Origin: Plasmodium relictum | Taxonomy: Eukaryota; Apicomplexa; Aconoidasida; Haemosporida; Plasmodiidae | Assembly: GCF_900005765.1 (NCBI RefSeq) | Contig: NC_041681.1 | Span: 62,001 to 126,000 of the forward strand | Reading direction: 5' to 3' | Length of the DNA: 64,000 bases | Shown: piece by piece, positions 1 through 13,227 of the stretch | How positions within the stretch are numbered: position 1 is the stretch's first letter | Layout: each line of letters opens with the position of its first letter | Made by a program: the position numbers and the translations under genes | Notes under the pieces: generated by a model | What the model saw: only the letters and a program-made list of their open reading frames with translations | Databases searched by the model: none | What the model was told of the DNA's origin: nothing

Positions 1-114
1 TTTAACAACAATAAGTGGAAATATTGCATCAATTCATAAGCATAATAATTATGATTTATATAAGAAAAAAAAAAAAAAAAAAAAAATTAACTAAAAATTA
101 TGCATTTTTTTTTT

Positions 115-3100
115 TTAATTATTTTTAAAATAAAATAATAAAAGTGATCCTATTAGCATAACTCGTTCATTAAATGATAACTTACTTGAAGTAGTATTTT
201 TAATTATACATATTACAAAAATATCTATATATAATTGAATGGATTCTAACTTATAGATATTGTTTATTGCATCTAAATGATACTTTTCTACTTTCTTTAA
301 TAAATCATAATTTTTGCCTAATTTACCTTGCCTAAAGATAGTTCTTAAATCGTCATTTGTATTTGATATAAAATTTTTATTTTTATTCTCATTAGTTGTT
401 GATAAATCAGACAAATCAATATTATTTATATTTTTTAATAAATCTAAAACTAGATATTTATAAATCAATCTTCTAAAATTTACGCTTTTAGTTACATTAT
501 TTATGTTGTTTACATTCCAATCCTATAAAAATTAAAAATTAAAAACATAATTTTAGTTATTAAAATTAGCTTAAATATATAAATGGGTACATATATTAGT
601 TTAAAAGTGTAATAAATGATAAAAGTGATAAAACTCGTAGATAAATTTTTCTTTTTTTTTTCATTTGAAAATATTATTTATAAATTTATCATTTTCATTA
701 TTATTTAAGAATAATTATTTTAAAATTACTTGTAATGTTAAGCAAATATATTCATAATATGATTTCATTGGAATATTTTTCCCATTATCACTATAATTAA
801 AACTGAAAAGAGCATTAATATTAATACTTTGAATAATTTTAAAAATATTTAAATAATAACGATTCATTATTTCATCACTATTGTAAAAGCTATTAATTGA
901 TTTACAATATACTCCTACTTCTATAAATTTACAAGGAAAGTTATCACTAAATTTTTTCAATAAATTTACATTATTTAGTATTTTTTTGTTTTTATGATTA
1001 TTATAAATATGAAATTTTTTCTTTTCTTCTTTTCTTTTTATATTTTTATTTTCATATAAAGATTTATCATATTTTTTTATATCTGAATTTTTTATAAACT
1101 TATTAATGTTCTCATGACATAATACATCATCTGGAAATGTCTTTTCATTTTCTTTTTTTTTTTTTTCATTATAATGAATTATTTGAAAATCTTTGTTGTC
1201 AACCTTTTTATCATTTATGCAATTCTCCAGTTCATATTTACTAGATATGCAATTAATTAAATCATTTTTGTTGGATAAATCAGAATTTATTATAATATTA
1301 AAACAATCAGTATATGCACTATTTATTATATTATCTATGTCATTTTTATTATTTCTATTAAAATTAACTCTTTTTTTTGTTAAATAATTTAATTCTTTTT
1401 TACTAATAATATTTGAATTTATATTTAAATTTTCTGTATTTAAATCTATATCTCTTATGTTTGTGTATTTCTCATTATTTTTATCATCTTTCTGATAGTT
1501 ATAGTAACTAAATTTTTTTTCATCTATTAATTTATTATAATTATTTAGATTCATATTTTTATCATTTATTTCATTTTTCATTATATTATTTTCTTTTGTA
1601 TCATTTTTTATTATATTATTTTCATTTGTATCATTTTTCATTATATTATTTTCATTTGTATCATTTTTCATTATATTATTTTCTTTTATATCATTTTTCA
1701 TTATATTATTTTCTTTTGTATCATTTTCCATTATATTATTTTCTTTTGTATCATTTTCCATTATATTATTTTCACTTATATCATTATTTATTATATTATT
1801 TTCGTTTAAATCATAATTAATTATGCCATTTTCACTTGGGTTATATATTTTATATCCTAAAAAAGAAAAGTGAGTATTATCTACTAAATTGTTATTTTTT
1901 TCATAATTATTATTATAATAATTATTTAAGTATAAGGATGAAAAATATTCTTCGTTGTTATATTCATTTTTATAATCATAATAACCATTTTCTAAATTTA
2001 CTGGTTCATAGTCATTGATATGATTATCATTTAAATTATTTAAAAATTTCATATCATTCACAAAGTTCTCATTTCCATAGTTCTCATTTTTGTATATATA
2101 ACCCTCTTTATAACTTAAATTATTCTTATTGCGTTTTAAATATTCACAATTATTTATGTTAAGATTATTATATTTCAAAATATTTTCTTTATTGTCAATT
2201 AAATCACTGTAAATGGAATCAACATATTTTCCCTTAAAAATATTATCAAATTTATCTTTATCATTCATGTTATTTTTATTTTGAGAGTTTATTTTTAATT
2301 TTTCGCAATTATTTGTATAATTTATACCATATTTTATTTGTTTATAACTGTAACAATTTAATTTTACATTTTCTTTTTCATTATGATTTATTATTTTTCC
2401 ATTTTCATTAAGATCAATATAAGATTTACTTAAATCATTATTAATTATAAACGTACCAGTATTTTTATTATAAGTATTACTCATTTCGTTCATTCTATAT
2501 TCATTCATATTATGATTGCATAAATTTTCATTTTCTTCTATATCATCTTTTTTTTCATTATTTCTATTATAGCTTTTAAAATCATTATCATTTTTTTCAT
2601 ATAATTGATTTTTATTAGATATTCCATTTTTCTTGTCATCATTTTTATATTCTATATTTAATAAATGAAAGTTAGAGTTAATTATGTAATTATTATTTTT
2701 ATTTATTTCTTCAAAATTTTCAAAAGAGAAATTACTGATAATTTTTTTATTATAACTTGGAAAATAATCATTGCTATTTATTTTTATGTTATCTAAGGAA
2801 TTATTTCTTCTACTGCTAACTTTATTTTCATTATCATGTATTAATATAGATTCATTATCAGATAAGCATTCATTTAGAAAATGTTCTTCAACATTGTTTA
2901 TCATATTTTTGGGAAAGTTAGTGATTTCTTTGAGATTATCCTGTGTACTTTTTAATAAACTTTCACTATCTTTATTTTTTAAAAAATTGTTACTATTCGC
3001 ATTTTCTTCAGTTAAATTTGTTTCGTAATCATTATAATTATTATAAGTACTATAAGAAATTTTTTTTTCACAATTATTAAAATTTCCTATCTTAATTTTT

Positions 3101-3850
3101 TTATCATATTCAAATGAATTTACATAACAGCAATCATTATTTAAAGAAGAATTAATCAAATTATTATAATTATTTTTATCATATGTTTCTACTTCAAAAA
3201 AAAAATTATTAGGATAAAAATAGAGCTTTTGTATATGAGGATAATTGCCTTGATTTTTTAAACTTTTATGTTCTTGTTCTATTATCTCTGGTTCTTCCTT
3301 TATTTTCACAGAATTGTACAAGTTTTTATTTTCTTTCTCATTAATATAAGAATAGTATGTATCTTTTGTATAGATAATTTTTTTATCCTCCATTTTACTA
3401 TTAATATTATTGTTATATCTACTATTATTCATAAAATTGTTCTCTCTTTTTTGTAGATATTTATCTTCTAATTCTTTTTCATTTATTTCATTTTGTATAA
3501 TTATATTTTCATTAAAATCCTTAAATATATATTCATTATTTAAATGAGACGTATTATTTATATCAGATATTTTACTTATGCTTAACATATTTGTGTTATG
3601 AGTATTGCTTTTATATGATACATCATTTATATTTGAATTATTATTCATATTTATCTCCTCGTTTTCTAGCCTACAAAAGTATTTTTCATATAATCCATTA
3701 GCATTTTCATTATTTTTATAATCTGGAAAATCGCAATACTTAGAAAAAAAAGTATTATTATCATTATCATTATTATTATAATTATTATTATTATTATTAT
3801 TATTATCATTATTATTAGTATTATTAGTATTATTAGTATTATTATTATTA

Positions 3851-3887
<37 letters not shown>

Positions 3888-6800
3888 CTTTATTATTAGT
3901 ATTATTAGTATTATTATTATCATTATTATTATTATCATTATTATTATTATTATCATTATTATTACCATTATTATTATTATCACTATTGTTATTATTATTA
4001 TTATTATTATTATGATTATTATCTTTATTATTATTATTATCTCTATTATTATTATTATTATCTCTATTAATATTATTATTATCTTTATTATTATTATTAT
4101 TATTATCTTTATTATTATTACTATTATCTCTATAGTTATCAATATATATACTATTATTATCGTTAATATTATTATTGCTATCATGTACACTTTTAATTTT
4201 TTCTTTAAAATTAAGAGACAAATTCAAGTTATAATTTGAAATCATACTATCATCTTTTATATTACTTAGCATATTATTTTTTTTAATATGTTGATCAGTC
4301 ATTATATTTTTGTTTAAAGAATAATTTTCCTCATTTTCGTTATACACTAATTTGCTATGAATATTTATAACATTATTTGCATATATATTTTTTTTCAAAT
4401 TCCTTTTATTAATTTTTGAAAATTTTGTTATATTATTATCATTAGAGAAAAAATTACATTCAATAATAGAATTTTTTGAATTCCTTTTTTTTTGTTCTAA
4501 ATCATCAACATTATAATAACTTTCCATATTAACTACTTCGTTTTTGAAGCTATCTAATTTATCATTATTTACATTATCAATTATGCATTTCTTTCTTAAA
4601 TATAATGTGTTATTCTCTTTAGAAAATTTATTTAACGTTAACGAATCAATGAAATTTGCTTTTTGAATGGACAAGTTATGTTTTTCATAATCCTTTTTTG
4701 CAATATTATCATCAAAACTACTTAAATTGACAAAAGTATTTGTGTTAATTGATTTATTTTTATCAATTAAATTATTATTTACAATATTATATGCATCATT
4801 CAAATTATTTGTACTAATAGGGATATTTGCCATATTAATATTACTCGAATTATGAAAATCATTAAGTTCATTTAAGCAGTTTATTTCATTAAAATTATTC
4901 ATATTATTAAAATTATTAACTTGACTTAAATTATGTGCATTATTAAAGTTATTTAAGTTTCTAAAGTAATTTACATTATTAAAATTATTTGTGTCATTAA
5001 AATCATTTATGCTAGTAAAATTATTTATATTATTGTGATTATTTATATTATTAATGCTATTTCTATCAATAAAATTATCTGTATCTATAGAAGAATTTAC
5101 ATTAATTGGTTCATTCATAAAATTAAAACGACTTTCTTCACTTAAATTATTAGCATCATCATAATTATTTAAATTATATATATTATTTATTTTTTCATTA
5201 AAATTATAAGTTGCTAATATTATATTATCATTTACATTATTTACATGATTCTCACAAATATTCATATCAATTCCAGCGTCTTTATAATTTTCATTTTTTA
5301 CAATTATGTTATTATTTGTATTGTTTCCATTTTTAAAAACTTTAAATGCAAAATTTTTTTCAGTATTTGCATTATTATTATTATTATCATTTTTATTATT
5401 ACATTTATCATCACTGTAATTCTTCCATTTATTACTTATTTTTTTCGTGTATTTTTTTTTTAATATATTTTTTTTTTTATTTTCTATGTTTATCTCATTT
5501 TTAATTTTTTTTAATTTTAAATTATTTTTTCTTTTTTGTACTTTTAGTCTACTTTTAACTGCTAATTCTCTAGCTATTAAAAAACCATATCTATATACAG
5601 AAAAGCACTCTTTTTTTTTATATCCATATGCACACCATCTTTTTTGCCTAATATCAAAATGAACACCTTTCATTTTAGGCATTTTCATTATTTCATTGTA
5701 ATAATTTATATTATTCTCTTCATTAGAACTTTTTTTAAAATGATTTGATTTTTTAGAATATTTCTCGAATTTTGTTTGTTTGTTAATAAATTTCTTTAAT
5801 TTTTTATCATTCTTGTGATTTTTACTTATATCACTATTATTAGTATTCTCTTTATTTAATAATATTAAATCATTATTTTTATTATTTAATGAACTAGAGA
5901 AATTGCACTCAACGTTATTGCAAACATTATTATCTTTTTTTATTTTTTTTTCTACCACATTTTTTAGATTTGTATCTTTATTTTCATTTGCAAAAATATT
6001 TATTATATATTTTCTTTTATTTCTTTTTCCATTTTTTTTTTTTTTTAAATAATATATATCATTACTTTCCATTTTATCTGAGCTACAATTTCGCTCATCA
6101 GCGTCATTGGCATTCTTTAAAATGTTTGCATTAAAAGAATTGCATAATTCATATTTTTCATTTGTTTTCTTATTTTCATCTCTTTTATTCACATTATGTA
6201 TTGTATCTGTTATATTTGATTTTTTTTTACTAGATACTTCTTTATTGCTATTTTTATTAATACTATTATTATAATTGTAATCAATGTTGTTATTATTGAT
6301 TGAGTTATATATATTATTCCAGTGATAATGATTATTATCATTATTAAGATTATTACTCACCACACTATCATCATTTTTGGTTATAATATTCCTATTATTC
6401 TTTGAAATAATATTACCAAAACTTTTAGTAGCTTTGTCTTCCTTATTCTTAAGAGTAACAAAAGCATCTACATTATTTTTGTTACTTGAATGCTTTATTT
6501 TTAATTTTTCACCTTTTCCTTCTTTTTTTTCTTTTTCATAAGTTGATATATTTTTGTATTTTTCACTTGTATTAATTTTTTTTTTACTTATTGTTTTTCG
6601 TTTTCTTGTTTTTTGATTTTTGATATTTTTATTATTCGTGTTTTCCTTTTCATAAAATTCTTCTAAGATAGCTTTTTCTTTTGTTGAAAATTCTTCATTA
6701 TTTAAATTATTATATATTTTGTTATTTTCAAAATGAACATTTTTCTTTACTTTTACTATACTATTAAAATGCTCAGAAAAATGAGAAGCTGTAGAAGCTC

Positions 6801-9800
6801 TAGTTAAAGCATATATATCTTTTTCTCCTTTTTTATTTTTATATAAATTTAATTTTATATTTTCATTATTATACAATATATGGTCATTGTTTGATATCAT
6901 AAAAATGTTATTAACATTATCTATATTAAGTATAGTGTTATTGTTTACTTTTTTATTTACCAAATTAATATTCTTTAATAGAATATTATCTATATTTTTT
7001 TTATTCAAAAAAAAATTATTTTCATATATATTTTTTAATGAGCTATTTACTGTATTTTCTTCATTACCTTTAATTATTATTTCTTCTTTTCCATTTTTTA
7101 AGTAATTTTTTTTTTTTTCTTGTATATAATAATGACAAGCTTCATTTTTTATATAGCAATCTTTGTTTAAATTATTTGTTAAATTATCTTGATGCAACTT
7201 TGTTATATTATGAAACTCATTATTATTATTATTATCTTTCATAATATTTATTTGATTAGAATGATTTTTTGTATTAATATTATTTAAATAGTTTAAGTAA
7301 TTCAAATCGTAACTATTCATTGAGTTATATTCATTTGGTATATTAACATTATTAATCATATCTAATTGTGTAGAAGCATTTGTATTACTTGAAATGTTTA
7401 TTTCGTGAAATTTATTAATATTATTTAAATGATTTTTATATTTCAAGTTATTTGTATTATTTTCCATTTTAATTAGAATATTTATATCATATTCTTTATT
7501 TTTAAAGCTATTCAAGTCATACATAGAATTAATATTAGATGAATTTTTGCTTATCATTATTTTATTGAGTTCATTTAAATTTGATTTATTGCTATCATTA
7601 TAAAGAGCTATAGGATTATCTACTCTGTTTTCATATATATTATTTATATTATTAATAATAGTATTAAAATTCATTTTTCTAATATTATAGCTATTTAAAT
7701 AAGTAAATTGATTTTCATCATTATATTCTATGTAACTGTTATAATTATCATCATTATAAATGTTATTTGTATCATATACCTCATAAAAGTTATTCATTTG
7801 ATTATTAATAAAACCAAGAGATTTTTTACTACTTGAGTTACATTCATTCTTAAAATAAGAGAGGTTATCCTGGTTCTTAGAAAATTCCATATTATTAAAT
7901 ATTTTTTTTTCACATTTTAAATTATCTACGTATTTTAAATCAAGTATTTTTTCATTTTTTAATGAGTTTTCTAGAACATTTTTATAATCATAAAAATTAT
8001 TATTCAATTTTTCTCTATAATTTGAATCGTTTAATAAATCTAAATTTACGTTTACCTTTATATCTGTTTTTTTAAATTCCATATTTCTATCTTTGTAATT
8101 TTCCTTATTATTATTATTATTTGTATCAAATGTCATTTCATAGTTGTTTATTTTCAGATTATTTTTACTGATACAATAGTTTATATTTTGTTCTTTCATA
8201 TTACCTTTAATATTATTTCTATTTTTACTATGTCCGTAATTTTCTTTTATACAAGCATTATTTTTATTCTTATTACTAATATTTTCATTTGAGCAATATA
8301 TCATTGAATTTTTATTGGAATTGTTACGTTTTTTTCCCTTTGTTTCATTGTTACTATTAATTAAATTATTAGAAAATTCTTTATGCTTTTTGTTAATATT
8401 ATATTCTTTATTATTTACTTTTGAATTTCGAAATTCTAAAGCTAATTGTCTAGCCTTATAAAAGCCATATTTACATACAGGGAAATGTTTTTGAATTTGT
8501 TTATTATTTTCATTCTTCCAATAAGCAATCCATCTGATTTGATTATGATCAAATGTAAGACCTTGTATTTTTTCCATTTGTTTTGCTAATATTCTATAAT
8601 ATTTTCTTTCATTTAAAGGTATTCCACTTCTCTTTTTATTTTTACTATAGTTAACAGAATATAATTCTTCATTCGAGTTGTTCAAATTCATGTAATTTAA
8701 ATTTATAATTTCCTTGTTAAACTCTAAAAATTTATTATCTATTTCACATGCGTGTATATTTCTTTCATTTAAATATATATTTCCATCATTATTTTCATTA
8801 GCACTCTTTAAAAAATTATTGTTTAATTCACAAGAAGCTGGTATACTATTTTTATCGTTTGATATATTTACTCTTAAGTAATTTTCTTTACATTCATTTA
8901 AATTCATTCTATTTTTATTCATAAATAAATCATTATGTTCAATTACATTATTTTCACCTATGTAAACATTCTGGATGCCTTCACCTAAAATGTGAGAATT
9001 AAGTATATTTTTATTAAATTCCTCTTTTAAAAAATAATCACTTTGATTTTCTTTATGTATATCATTAATTTTAATATTCAAGTTAGTATCATGCTGACTG
9101 CTCTTCTTAATAATGTAATTTTCAAGCATGTTTTCTTTTAATTTTTTTTTATTATATATATATCCCCCATTATTTTCTTTTAAAAATTCTATGCTTGAAA
9201 TCACATTTTCATTATTAGATTTCCTTTTTTTTTTCGTTTTTTCTTTTGAATTTTCAATTAAACATTTTTCATCTTTTTTTTTTTTTAAATATGTTAAATT
9301 AGAAAACTTTACCATACTAGTATTCAATTTTTTTATATCATTTCTTTCTTCTTCCGCTGTTTCTACTTTATCCATCTCTTCTTTTTTTTCATTATAATCA
9401 GCATGTTCTTTTTTATTCATTTTTCTTTCTTCCTGATATTCGCATTTATTTTTTACAATTTTTTCAATTCTTCCTTCTATATTATTGCTATTTTTTTTAT
9501 TTGATAATTTACTTCTTGTAACTTCTCTATTCATTCCTATTATATCATTATTTGAAATTTTCTTCTCTAAATCATCTATTCTTTTTTTTTTGTTTGTAAA
9601 AATTCTTTCACTTGATTTTATTTTGTCTTTTATCGATAAAGAACTTTTACCAATGTTATTACGGCTTAATTTTTTTATTTCATTATTTAGAATATTAGTT
9701 TCTTTTGGTGTGAATTTTGCTTTGTCAGATAATTTATTTATATCAACATTTTTTATTTCTTCTGAGGATTTTTTTTCATTTAATTTATATATATTCTTAT

Positions 9801-11937
9801 TTTTAGGAGAAATATTATTATTTTCTAAATTTTTTAATTTAGAATATTGTGGTAATTTTTTTTGTCTTTTATTTTTAATAACATTTTTTATTTCCGAAAA
9901 TTTTAAAGATGAAATGAAATTCTTACTACGGAAGTCATTTGAATGAAAATTTTCGTTTAAATGACTTTCACAATTAGTAGTAGGAATAATAATATTTGAA
10001 TTTTCTAATGATATGTCATTTTTTTCATTAAAATTTGCTAACTTATTTTCATTAATTCTTTCCTTTGAAATTTTTGTTGTTTTATCATAATTTTTATAAT
10101 TAGTTCCAATTTCTATATTTTTCAATTTTAAAAAATTACCTGTATTTTTTTTCCCAAAAAAATTAAGTTCTATTTTTTTTTTAACATTGAAAACATTATC
10201 AACATTTTTGTTCAAATATATATTATTTTTTACTGATACATCATTTTCATTTTCCATAATTTTTTTAGTACTTACATTTATTATATTCTTATTTATGAAA
10301 ATCTCTTTATGATTTAGTTGATTAGCATCATTAAAAAAGCTCTTTAAATATGTATTATATTCATTTTTTTCACTGTTGTTTTTTTTCTTTTCAATTTTTA
10401 CTTTTTCATCTTGATCTTTTTCTTTAACAATATTACTATTTGATGAATTAATATTATTTTTTCTTATAAAATGTTTTAAATCGTCTGATAAATCTGAATT
10501 TTTCTTACTTTTATAACTACTATTTTTATCATTATTATTTTTATTATCATAATACTTATCATATGCTACCTCATTAATATTTTTATTTATGTTATGGGAA
10601 TTAATATTATGATCACTATTTCCATTATTATTAATGTTATTATCGTAATTATTTATAGCATTACTATCATTTATATTATTATTATTATTTTCACTGTTAG
10701 ATGATGCAAATGAATTATCTTTTTTTTTTGATATTTCTATGTTACTAATTTCACTTGCAATAATTTCTTTATGTTTCATATTATTCACAATATCAAATTT
10801 TTTTTTTAAATGATAGAAATTATTTTTTTTGTAATACATTTCATTTTCTTCTTCATAATTACTTAAATTAGGACTTTTTTTTTGCGATTTTTCTATATTT
10901 GGGTCGATAAGGGTATTATACTGAGTTATATTTTCATTTAAATTTTTATAATTCTTTTTTTTTTCTTTTTTTTTTACATCATCTGGATTTTTTACTTCTA
11001 TTGTATTATTAATTATATGTTCTGTACCATTTGTTTCTTCAGTATTATCTACTTTTTCTATATTATTTATCATATTACAATTATATACTTTTGAAATTTC
11101 TTTGCAAAAGTCCTCATTTTTTTTACTTTTCATTTCTGAATGACGATTATCATTATTGTTATTAATTAATTCTAAGTCATGAGAATTATTTTTCTTTTCT
11201 ATTATATAATAAGATGAGTCTTTATAATTACTATTATTATTTAATCCATTTGAACTGATAGCATTATTTATTTTTTGGCACGGATTTTTATTACTTATAA
11301 TATAAGATATATAAACATCCTGATTACTTAAATCAGTAGGTAAATTTTGTAATTTATTTTCATAATATTTTTCGCTATTTATCTTAATCATATTATTTTC
11401 TTCCTTTAAATTCATATTCACCTTATTTATATTTTTTTTATAATATGCAGATACATTTTTATCATTTAGGTTATAATCATTATTTTTGTTGTTTATTTCT
11501 TTTTCAATGTTTTTGTAATTTATATCACTATTATTATTATTATTAATACATTTTTCTTTTAAGTTTTTTGTAATACATGATTCATTATGTTGAATATTAT
11601 CATGGGAATAATACATATCTTTTATAGTTTCATTTAATTCGGAATAAGGATCACCAAAGTATGTATTTTTAAAATTTTTAAAATCTTCATTAAAATTTCT
11701 ATAATTAAAATACTCTGAATTATTTGAAAAAATATTTTCCTTTTTTATACATATGTTCATATCATTTATTCCATTTTTTTCATTTAAAATGCTACTTTGA
11801 CTATTATTATTATTATTATTACTACTACTAGAGTAATTATAACACTTTGTTTCTAAATTAAAAATACTTTCAGTACCTTTTTTTAATTTTTGGATATTAT
11901 TATCTTGAAAATCATTATCTTCATTAGAAAAACTCAT
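115..11937 (-). CDS. AP2-SP2: ApiAP2 transcription factor, AP2-SP2-like, two exons
   Basis: Nuclear DNA-binding regulator of the apicomplexan AP2 family. Exons are 730-11937 and 115-522, joined by a 207-base intron. The donor follows the codons for LTLQ and reads GTAATT; the acceptor is TATAG; the junction is phase 0, giving 3871 residues. The ATG at 11935-11937 is the first after an in-frame stop. Two AP2 domains are visible: residues about 1100-1172 (core GLTFDHNQIRWIAYW, then YGFYKARQLALEFR) and about 2083-2131 (MKGVHFDIRQKRWCAYGYKK, then YRYGFLIARELAVKSR). Residues from about 3660 onward (CKFIEVGVYCKSINSFYN and the whole second exon) look like the C-terminal AP2-coincident domain, split by the intron. 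The rest is Asn/Lys-rich low complexity, including a long poly-Asn block and a decapeptide repeat. The symbol rests on the two-domain layout and on the neighbouring P36/P52/DPAP3/P41 order recalled from P. falciparum and P. berghei; the family call is much firmer than the exact orthologue. Confidence 0.85.
1590..1830 (-). repeat. 30-bp coding repeat (decapeptide ENNIMKNDT-type) in AP2-SP2
   Basis: A run of about eight 30-base units encodes decapeptides of the form NENNIMKNDT, with variants MENDTK, MKNDIK, IKNDTK and NNDISE. It lies about 500 residues from the C-terminus of the AP2 protein. Units are nearly identical at DNA level, which points to recent slippage or unequal exchange rather than ancient conservation. 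Confidence 0.85.
3748..4160 (-). repeat. Poly-asparagine (AAT/ATT) tract inside AP2-SP2
   Basis: About 400 bases of almost uninterrupted ATT triplets on the + strand encode Asn runs broken by Asp, Lys, Thr and Arg. Open frames seen here in other frames, rich in Ile, are by-products of the triplet repeat. Confidence 0.9.
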
Positions 11938-12495
11938 GTTTTTTTCCAAAGCAATAGAGACATTTAATTTTAACTTATTTATTTTTTTAAATTTATTTCA
12001 ATTTGTATGTTTTTCTTTATCTTTTAAGTATTCATTAAGTTTACTATTTCCCTGATTTAAATTATTTGATTTTTTCTTTTAATCTACTTATATATGATGT
12101 AACAAAGAAATCTTCTTTGGATAATTTTGTATTTATAATATTAATTTTCATTGATAAATATATATATATTTTTTCTTTTTATTAAAACTTGTATAATCAT
12201 GGTTTTATTTCTTATTTTAAATATTAAACATATTCACTACATTAATAAAAAAAAAAGAATATCTAAATATATATGAATAAAAAAAATTATATTTTAAAAT
12301 TATGTAAATTTTTTTTTTTTAAAATAAATTATATACATTTCTAATTATTAAAAAAAAAAAAAAAAAAGCACAAAACTTAAGATCTTTTGATTTAGACAGC
12401 AAAATATATAATTTACAAATAAAAAGGAAAATGAAAAAAAAATTTAACCGTAATATTTTTTATAAGAGAGATTATAGTAATTGTTATATACAAAA

Positions 12496-12531
<36 letters not shown>

Positions 12532-12814
12532 AAAAATTACGTACTTCAACACATTAAGGTATCGTATGTATATTTGCACAAACAAAAAAAAAAAAAAATA
12601 GCATATACCATGAAGAAAAAAATGAATGTTACATTTACAAAAAGGATAAAGAAATTAAAAAAATATATAAATATATATATGTGAGTTCAATTAATAATAT
12701 TATGAATACTTTTAATATTTTATTAATATGATATTAATCATTTTAACTAATAAGATAAGCATTTATATATTATGTTAAATGAAACCGGAAAAAGATACAG
12801 AATGGTATTAATGC

Positions 12815-12826
12815 ACGTGTACACGT
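12815..12826. promoter_or_regulatory. Perfect palindrome ACGTGTACACGT upstream of AP2-SP2
   Basis: A 12-base perfect inverted repeat in a local patch of raised G+C, 878 bases before the AP2-SP2 start codon. It contains a GTAC core flanked as GTGTACAC. GTAC-core sites are the type bound by AP2-G in published work. A regulatory role is inference only. Confidence 0.35.
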
Positions 12827-13218
12827 AAAAACAACAAAATACAACTTTTTTAGCACAAATAAAATTTTTTATTTTTAAAACAATTAGAATTATGTAAAAA
12901 AAAAAAAAGAATTAAACTTACATGAAAATGAGAAAAAAGAAAAAAAAATTAATATAATATCACTTTTATATTTATGAAAAACAATCAAAAGAATAAGTAT
13001 AAATTATAATTATTTTCTAATATTTTGTATAAATATATATTAATTTTTAATATGTTGATCTGGATATAATATTACATAGAATAAAATTGTAAATAAAAAT
13101 GTTAAGATGTGTAAATATAGAAAAAAAATTTATTTATAATATCTTTTCAATTATTAATTTATACATGTAGTTTTTGATGAATTATGTATTTCATTGATTC
13201 AATATGCACCTTTTTATT

Positions 13219-13227
13219 TGCATGCAT
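13219..13227. promoter_or_regulatory. TGCATGCAT motif (AP2-Sp-type core) upstream of AP2-SP2
   Basis: TGCATGCAT lies about 1.28 kb before the AP2-SP2 start. TGCATG is the published recognition core of the sporozoite factor AP2-Sp. A second TGCATGCA stands at 15048-15055. Function is inferred from the motif and position only. Confidence 0.35.

Noticed and set aside
3666-4239. Ile-rich open frames on both strands
   Set aside because: They are alternate readings of the ATT/AAT triplet tract encoding poly-Asn in the AP2 gene.
11938-11949. Start of the AP2 protein at a TTG codon
   Set aside because: The ATG at 11937 is the first in frame after a stop; non-ATG starts are not expected in this organism.
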